A stretch of 23,584 nt of DNA from Barthelona sp. PAP020 (taxonomy: Eukaryota > Metamonada: BaSk clade), in assembly GCA_040182905.1 (NCBI GenBank), contig JARQWU010000165.1, forward strand, positions 1 through 23,584, given 5' to 3'. Each line of letters starts with the position of its first letter. Position 1 is the first letter of the stretch. A program made the translations under genes and the position numbers. The notes under the pieces are model-generated. The model searched no databases, was not told where the DNA came from, and was given only the letters and a program-made list of their open reading frames with translations. This document shows positions 20,701-23,584 of the stretch, one piece after another.

Positions 20701-23584
20701 GTGTACAAGGAGTTTGTAACAAAAAGATCAAACGCATTATATGCAAATATTCAGATTCTGTTATTGTAACCAAACCTTCCTCATTCAGAGAAATGATATG
20801 TCTTAAGACTCTTTTTCTAAAACGATCCTTATTTGCAACCAAAAAGAAGTTACCACATGATACTGTATAATCTAGACATTTGATATCCGTCTTGGAGTTT
20901 GCTAAAAATGTTTCAGCAAACTTTTTGTGAACAAACAAACAATTATTGGTTTTTTCAAATTCTTGCTTGCTCATTCCAAATACACGATTAGTGCTGTTTA
21001 ACAACTCATGAAAAACTAATTCTTCCTCATGTTGAGATGAGCATCTTGGCAAAATATAGGCATCCAAAACAAATCTTAAAAGATAATAAGCAGACATTGT
21101 TCTATTGCTAGCATTTGGTGGATGTGCTTTCAATATGCTTAAGATGACATCTGCTTGACTCAAATCAAACATTCTCAAAGTGTTTGAAGTTTTTTGTGAT
21201 AACATAGTACTTAGACTAATAAAAATATCTTCTAAAGCATGTACTACACGTGAACAAAGCTTTCTATCCCCCCATGATTCATTCAAAGAATCAATTCTAT
21301 CCAAATGTTTTTCAATGATAATTGGACAATAAATAGCTATAAAACCATCTAAAGGAGATAAATTCAGCATCATTTGATTTGTATAGGGTTTAATTGATTT
21401 CCCTAAGAAATTGACACTTAAACCAATGAAACAATTGTTAAATTGATATATCAAACCACTATGGTCATGTAACTTCTTTGTTGTAGCTAATTCTAAAATT
21501 GTACTGAATAACGGTTCACAAGCCTCTTGAAAATTCAAAATCATTATACAAATAACAGTGTTAGGCGTCAATGGACCATATTGTCCAATAGATTGTTTTT
21601 TTATTTTTGCTAAAAGGAAAGATAAAAGATCTTCAACTGTTAACGAATCATGAATAACAATGGTAAAGAATTCACTTGAGATATTCTTCTTTTTGAGTTC
21701 TTCCTCACAAATTTCAGCAAAATAATGCGATCCAGATAGCATGATGAAAGAACTGAGATCCTTCAAATTGGTTTCATTTGTACGATGTAATAAAATTCTC
21801 ATCAAAAACTTCAGGTAATCTTCTCCATTCATACAATTAACCAATTCCCCACGTTCATCTGGAATTAATGTTTCAAATTCGAATTGTGTTTCAATTCCAA
21901 AAGTTTCATGCAAAACTTTGATAAAGTTTAATCGTAATTTTCTTAAATTTTCAGCAGTACGTATCGCTCCTACAATATAAAACACCCAACATGCCCACAT
22001 TACTGTATCTTTATTCATGATCTTTTTGTCGTTTAAATATTCTAATAAGCGAATGCAGATTTCCCCCATTGCAAAATCAAGATCAAGCATTTTTAAACAA
22101 TACATGTAAGAATCAGCATTGTGCTCTCTTTCTGCCTCCAATTTAATCAGAATTTTGGATAATGTTTCAATGTTTAAATTGAATTGCTTAAAATCAATCT
22201 TTTTGATCAACTGAATGAAAGTTCCGTTCAATTGAAAGGCAGGTGGAAAGTTGACACCAAATTTTTGAGAATTTTCAACAACACAAAAACCAAAATTATC
22301 CAACAAACAAAGTGCCCCAAAAGAATTAAACTTGGTTACCAACGAGCCATGTTGACAATTAATGTCAATCGCTTCAGGTTTAAAGGCATTTTCAACCAGA
22401 GAAATTTCAACACTGTGTGAAGTATCAACTAAATAAATAAATTTTGCACTCAATCGCACAGATTGACCATTGACTTCAGCTGCATAAGATGAAAACGAAC
22501 AAAATTGTTTAGGGATATTCAATTGTAAATATTGCTGCAAGAGAAAAGAAGCTTCTGTTGGTCTACTGATAAATACATATACTACAGTTAATATTACTGG
22601 ACGTTTTGAATTTTTAGGAAAATGATGCACAATTTTCTGCAGTTTATCAAGTGTTTCCTGCTCGAATGTTCGTAACATTATGGAAATATCATGAAAACTT
22701 GAAGTGTCAACAGTAATCACTAATGTATGAGAACGTCTTCTAATTTTTGTGGCTAAATCCTTGAAAAAAGGCGGTAAAATTGTTTGTAATAAAGTCAATT
22801 GAGTCATTGAATGAACATTTTTTGATATTATAGCCATATCGTTGTAGATCATCAAGCATGTATACAGATTCAAAACTTCTTTGTAGGAAACAGGAGTTCC
22901 AGGTCTTTGTAAATATAGTTTCACGACATTTGGCACTTTGACACCCGCAAAAGGATCATATGTCACAAATTGCTCCATGTTTAACTTTTGGATATCATTA
23001 GAGATGTCAGTGAACAATACTTCAAAGAATCTATGGTGTTCTGTGTGTTGTTCAAATCCTCCTGTTAGATTATGCAAAGAATATGAAATAAATCTTTGAT
23101 TAAACAACTTCAAAGTGAATGAAATAGCCAAAAGCACAGTTTCTTCTAAGATTTCAACAGATCTATCATTTTCTGGACGTTGTTTTATTAAAAACGAAGT
23201 GAAATTACATATAGCTCTAATAATCCTAGCAGTAGATTGTGTTGAAGGATAGAAAATTAAACCATGAGCTTCACATAAATTGACAAAATTTATGAAAATT
23301 TCGGATAATTTATCTGCTAAAGAAATAGGCAATGGAAAATTATTTACAATAATTCCAGTTGCTATTCTTGGAGAAATATATTCAATTCTATTGTGATTTT
23401 CAACTTCAATTTCAACATGTTGATAACATGTTGATAATTCACTGATAACAGTACTAGCTGTTAGAATGATGGGAGTAGATAATTTTTCTGGAAATTCATT
23501 GACTAAAATGTGTTTAAAAGGTTCAGGTAATGCATCTACGTAATAGAAAATGATCCAAATTTGGTTCATACTAGTAGAATGAGT
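14702..23584 (-). CDS. Dynein heavy chain motor region with degenerate ATP sites, 5'-partial
   Basis: The frame is open through the window edge, so the ATG at 23569 is internal; residues are numbered from it (2955 to the TAA). Dyneins are six-AAA ring motors that walk on microtubules. Visible order: AAA1 second half (1-200; SPRIATGIIVNN matches the family's FITMNPG region), AAA2 (230-510), AAA3 (570-860; the pattern of KKQSIGQYGP fits the conserved K..YGPP), AAA4 (895-1190), first stalk helix (1222-1345), microtubule-binding domain (1346-1460; VEWDHNDQK fits the family's DW...K), second helix (1461-1545), AAA5 (1570-2150) with a polar insertion at 1672-1868, AAA6 (2160-2590), C-terminal region (2600-2955; FEFYALNHVRTLFLSQLTSL fits the conserved QEI.RFN.LL helix). 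Spacing between domains fits ordinary dyneins. The P-loops of AAA2, AAA3 and AAA4 and Walker B of AAA1 and AAA3 are missing. Tail, linker and AAA1 Walker A lie outside. Vertebrate DNHD1 is another divergent dynein-like protein; orthology is untested. Confidence 0.88.
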   Translation of the reverse strand, partial: THSTSMNQIWIIFYYVDALPEPFKHILVNEFPEKLSTPIILTASTVISELSTCYQHVEIEVENHNRIEYISPRIATGIIVNNFPLPISLADKLSEIFINFVNLCEAHGLIFYPSTQSTARIIRAICNFTSFLIKQRPENDRSVEILEETVLLAISFTLKLFNQRFISYSLHNLTGGFEQHTEHHRFFEVLFTDISNDIQKLNMEQFVTYDPFAGVKVPNVVKLYLQRPGTPVSYKEVLNLYTCLMIYNDMAIISKNVHSMTQLTLLQTILPPFFKDLATKIRRRSHTLVITVDTSSFHDISIMLRTFEQETLDKLQKIVHHFPKNSKRPVILTVVYVFISRPTEASFLLQQYLQLNIPKQFCSFSSYAAEVNGQSVRLSAKFIYLVDTSHSVEISLVENAFKPEAIDINCQHGSLVTKFNSFGALCLLDNFGFCVVENSQKFGVNFPPAFQLNGTFIQLIKKIDFKQFNLNIETLSKILIKLEAEREHNADSYMYCLKMLDLDFAMGEICIRLLEYLNDKKIMNKDTVMWACWVFYIVGAIRTAENLRKLRLNFIKVLHETFGIETQFEFETLIPDERGELVNCMNGEDYLKFLMRILLHRTNETNLKDLSSFIMLSGSHYFAEICEEELKKKNISSEFFTIVIHDSLTVEDLLSFLLAKIKKQSIGQYGPLTPNTVICIMILNFQEACEPLFSTILELATTKKLHDHSGLIYQFNNCFIGLSVNFLGKSIKPYTNQMMLNLSPLDGFIAIYCPIIIEKHLDRIDSLNESWGDRKLCSRVVHALEDIFISLSTMLSQKTSNTLRMFDLSQADVILSILKAHPPNASNRTMSAYYLLRFVLDAYILPRCSSQHEEELVFHELLNSTNRVFGMSKQEFEKTNNCLFVHKKFAETFLANSKTDIKCLDYTVSCGNFFLVANKDRFRKRVLRHIISLNEEGLVTITESEYLHIMRLIFLLQTPCTHMFFLGTNFPNKEFLITLAFQLLGLCGKSPTVVNVEKVEDFTSLLRAALINDDIACCLLDSTTIKKTISGELNIFPHAFTIATFESYSESNATILDYILYEFPEFYTECIKWFSKKDLVKVIDNRVHLNRKIMERLEKNFHVFLDIRKEFLLDPRLNTYFAQISVPSFIFPQLKISTSDLLFAVTSTMPQLYTLLGFDEETLGLLHNIFTRDRTSNLMHHFASTFKHFVDLTASQKPTYFCEVSVFENYVHKNLENSVENAFTRSIFQKYLKSFIENCALSAKASMKRLIKLKDAMTFNTYMNDAIIDRNDVLNAIPKRLKIIENRLSELVLALGTNTVSRDKLVLNFEKDEEYRDELASIIKYLNDQLVEVQNDYLKTKMIHKSVIDRYLLELGRLTMSEKVEMFSSIAIMEKLNEVLQCFYIIKEGVEWDHNDQKNTLQSLKSIFFSHELLIKFVEENLDRMLSEDLLKLLLNGYNEVKDLKISETNDVVRFILVLAQYINNLSISHKKIKTLDEEIIENSHKHQQIITKIRTTKHSELTLTSTLAKNSQLYEELLEEKFKLEKKMVEARKSVEKLEKVQTFMISIGKNWEQELNVLTCTLGLDSNLENEANVGYEINNILDSKLTNLALSCMNSVILTLCVWLPSEARENLLRFSVLDLSSRGLIPEIQEGFTETLSFYGLFQLLETSEALYERCGTKKILKDADIDVIFNFIGNHTHNLNSKICGARCGKPTINSFEKTNDIKENRDFNRYSSRSFSAVTPILPNDFENIEHYIQKRNENAETIQNDILTYMSYSKANSIFSDCMDNDLTPLSPQDDNHDNIVVDGYPANEIEERDLNYLNGNSSDSDIEIFEQQTCSIDTKVESACTNSLYSTAYIVGNETIVDGTPNTPNACGPSMINRPNLFKLYEHLKDIPVLSSLSTGLCAYCFDPLLISSIVLLASERIVVMFDIFDIGVKLIEVIKKNYVMFNAYDDDLDKKVVDLASKGETIIINSFDNIELISFALLELMKKMALTSDNFGFRFGNDTYEIDGSSQIIVLSLINPLDVKYLNTVFNMFVTIHLSPQQNSLDTLLHRSIVNDFDETSEQVYSALRTMILSTRAKQNQMENNIVEFFSELPKTVDVFDDDAMFMDLSKLVETTETHDTVNKIVYSLIDLIENQMFNEITIDCTISAGFLAAAQKFAELSNKIFISPSFNWTLQRTSKYVNEFYSNDDIRFEDFLNDEQNSPTKISDETMKTIRSIFSYLANGIVNKFTQTERLVFGLLITEKLGIIPAEKMNLFSSIINGTIASIDVLLDNLNVNTMQIIQNGLMDGSFEAWIHNNQPETINYFKTNYNLNIIDDINLKFEEFLILSVQRKERIPVMTNYFLSHILGFTALSLEANSHDFDFPIRSDGSTLSTISFEGYDFVIVPNTQRGNVPPNAFIIEDSSIELPEFAVDIALFDVDLKPQLASLLVDSCSNHQKRLFLVKSVHNKELATNVLKAALIPGTAVEFDYITWPFAFPLVFKQLFLKSLLECTQHVPKTSVADPYIRICLLYACISMFFTADNNYSLPISTVIHGCKIAEKYFSIMSKEQFIDHLFETIFQGLSSNDELLGFCRHFCTRIIYADEESKFFGRLSTSGDLSFLRLRNWLRNHDEELNNLSIYIGSWCQHSVIPSKLIMNFNRLVLFLLGKPQMLRKNNDSSLLMDNLTQLQDYLWNTLEIPADHYVYRSTNLLTSIFLFEFYALNHVRTLFLSQLTSLADGLAGKISINSMNNLILYSLLNAEIAPPILLRALKPLLWMQCPPTIHSKIIDSRLNSRVNLIDLAEIVSDQYSIFSNFIEQTSNCVSQKEFFQHIEEMKIQFSALIYRDLWVKFFLTHAKTLLKSNSDEELSLLLIPDNYQIDLQNCTKKLIIMNNLALKNCVKVKNSILQKENEASPTEITFSLGAHINLPNLNLHVCKKDTLENLKIKHKTFTCELKDSTNSFTLFHYFTNFPFEILLKMIGFVDSTCL

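Noticed and set aside
23567-23569. True start codon of the dynein gene
   Set aside because: The frame stays open for five more codons to the window edge, and this Met falls in the middle of AAA1, so the gene must extend upstream beyond the window.
14702-23584. Midasin (MDN1) or RNF213-like AAA ring instead of dynein
   Set aside because: A coiled-coil arm, compact domain and returning arm lie between the fourth and fifth AAA units, as in dyneins. Midasin and RNF213 have no such stalk with a microtubule-binding tip, and no MIDAS or RING motif is visible.
14702-23584. Dynein pseudogene
   Set aside because: Walker motifs are lost, but there is no frameshift or premature stop over about 2960 codons, and flanking structural motifs persist. 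Decay would have broken the frame.
1-23584. Ciliate-type code with TAA/TAG read as Gln
   Set aside because: No TAA or TAG interrupts the three long frames, and each ends where its domain architecture ends, so both act as stops here.
1-23584. CRISPR arrays, insertion sequences, tRNA or rRNA genes, bacterial defence systems
   Set aside because: No regularly spaced repeats, terminal inverted repeats with a transposase, or cloverleaf-like sequences were seen, and the gene content is eukaryotic.

Overview
The window reads as nuclear DNA of a compact, AT-rich eukaryotic microbe. Three very long uninterrupted reading frames of 10.0 kb, 3.6 kb and at least 8.9 kb fill almost all of it. They end in TAA or TAG and are separated by only 200 to 350 bases of A/T-rich DNA, with no visible introns. 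Two frames encode proteins found only in eukaryotes: a VPS13-type bridge-like lipid transfer protein and the motor half of a dynein heavy chain. The dynein hints at a lineage that has, or recently had, flagella. The lineage itself cannot be named from this window; a zoosporic relative of fungi, a metamonad-like protist or another intron-poor flagellate would all fit.

Layout: bases 1-563 hold a possible small basic-protein ORF (minus strand, 80-244) and the A/T-rich 5' flank of VPS13, including a perfect 11-bp inverted repeat at 448-479. VPS13 (plus strand) occupies 564-10568. A 204-bp convergent intergenic spacer follows, with a tandem 8-bp repeat right after the VPS13 stop. A 1193-residue protein that I do not recognise (minus strand, 10773-14354) has two CxxC pairs, two C2-like beta-rich regions, a charged low-complexity linker and a C-terminal tail of four overlapping FxDxF motifs. 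Its 347-bp upstream spacer (14355-14701) holds a hairpin, a short tandem repeat and a plus-strand ORF remnant. From 14702 to the window end (minus strand) lies a dynein heavy chain, cut at its 5' end by the window boundary inside AAA1.

The most interesting object is that dynein. The dynein layout can be followed from AAA1 through AAA6 and into the C-terminal region, with stalk and microtubule-binding domain in place and spacing that fits ordinary dyneins. Yet every nucleotide-binding motif that falls inside the window is gone: AAA1 Walker B, the AAA2, AAA3 and AAA4 P-loops, and AAA3 Walker B. It has an insertion of roughly 200 residues in AAA5 and lacks the usual prolines at the stalk tip. 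An open frame of about 2960 codons shows that it is maintained, so it looks like a 'pseudo-dynein': a dynein-shaped protein that probably cannot run on ATP. No functional link between the three large genes can be claimed from their position alone.
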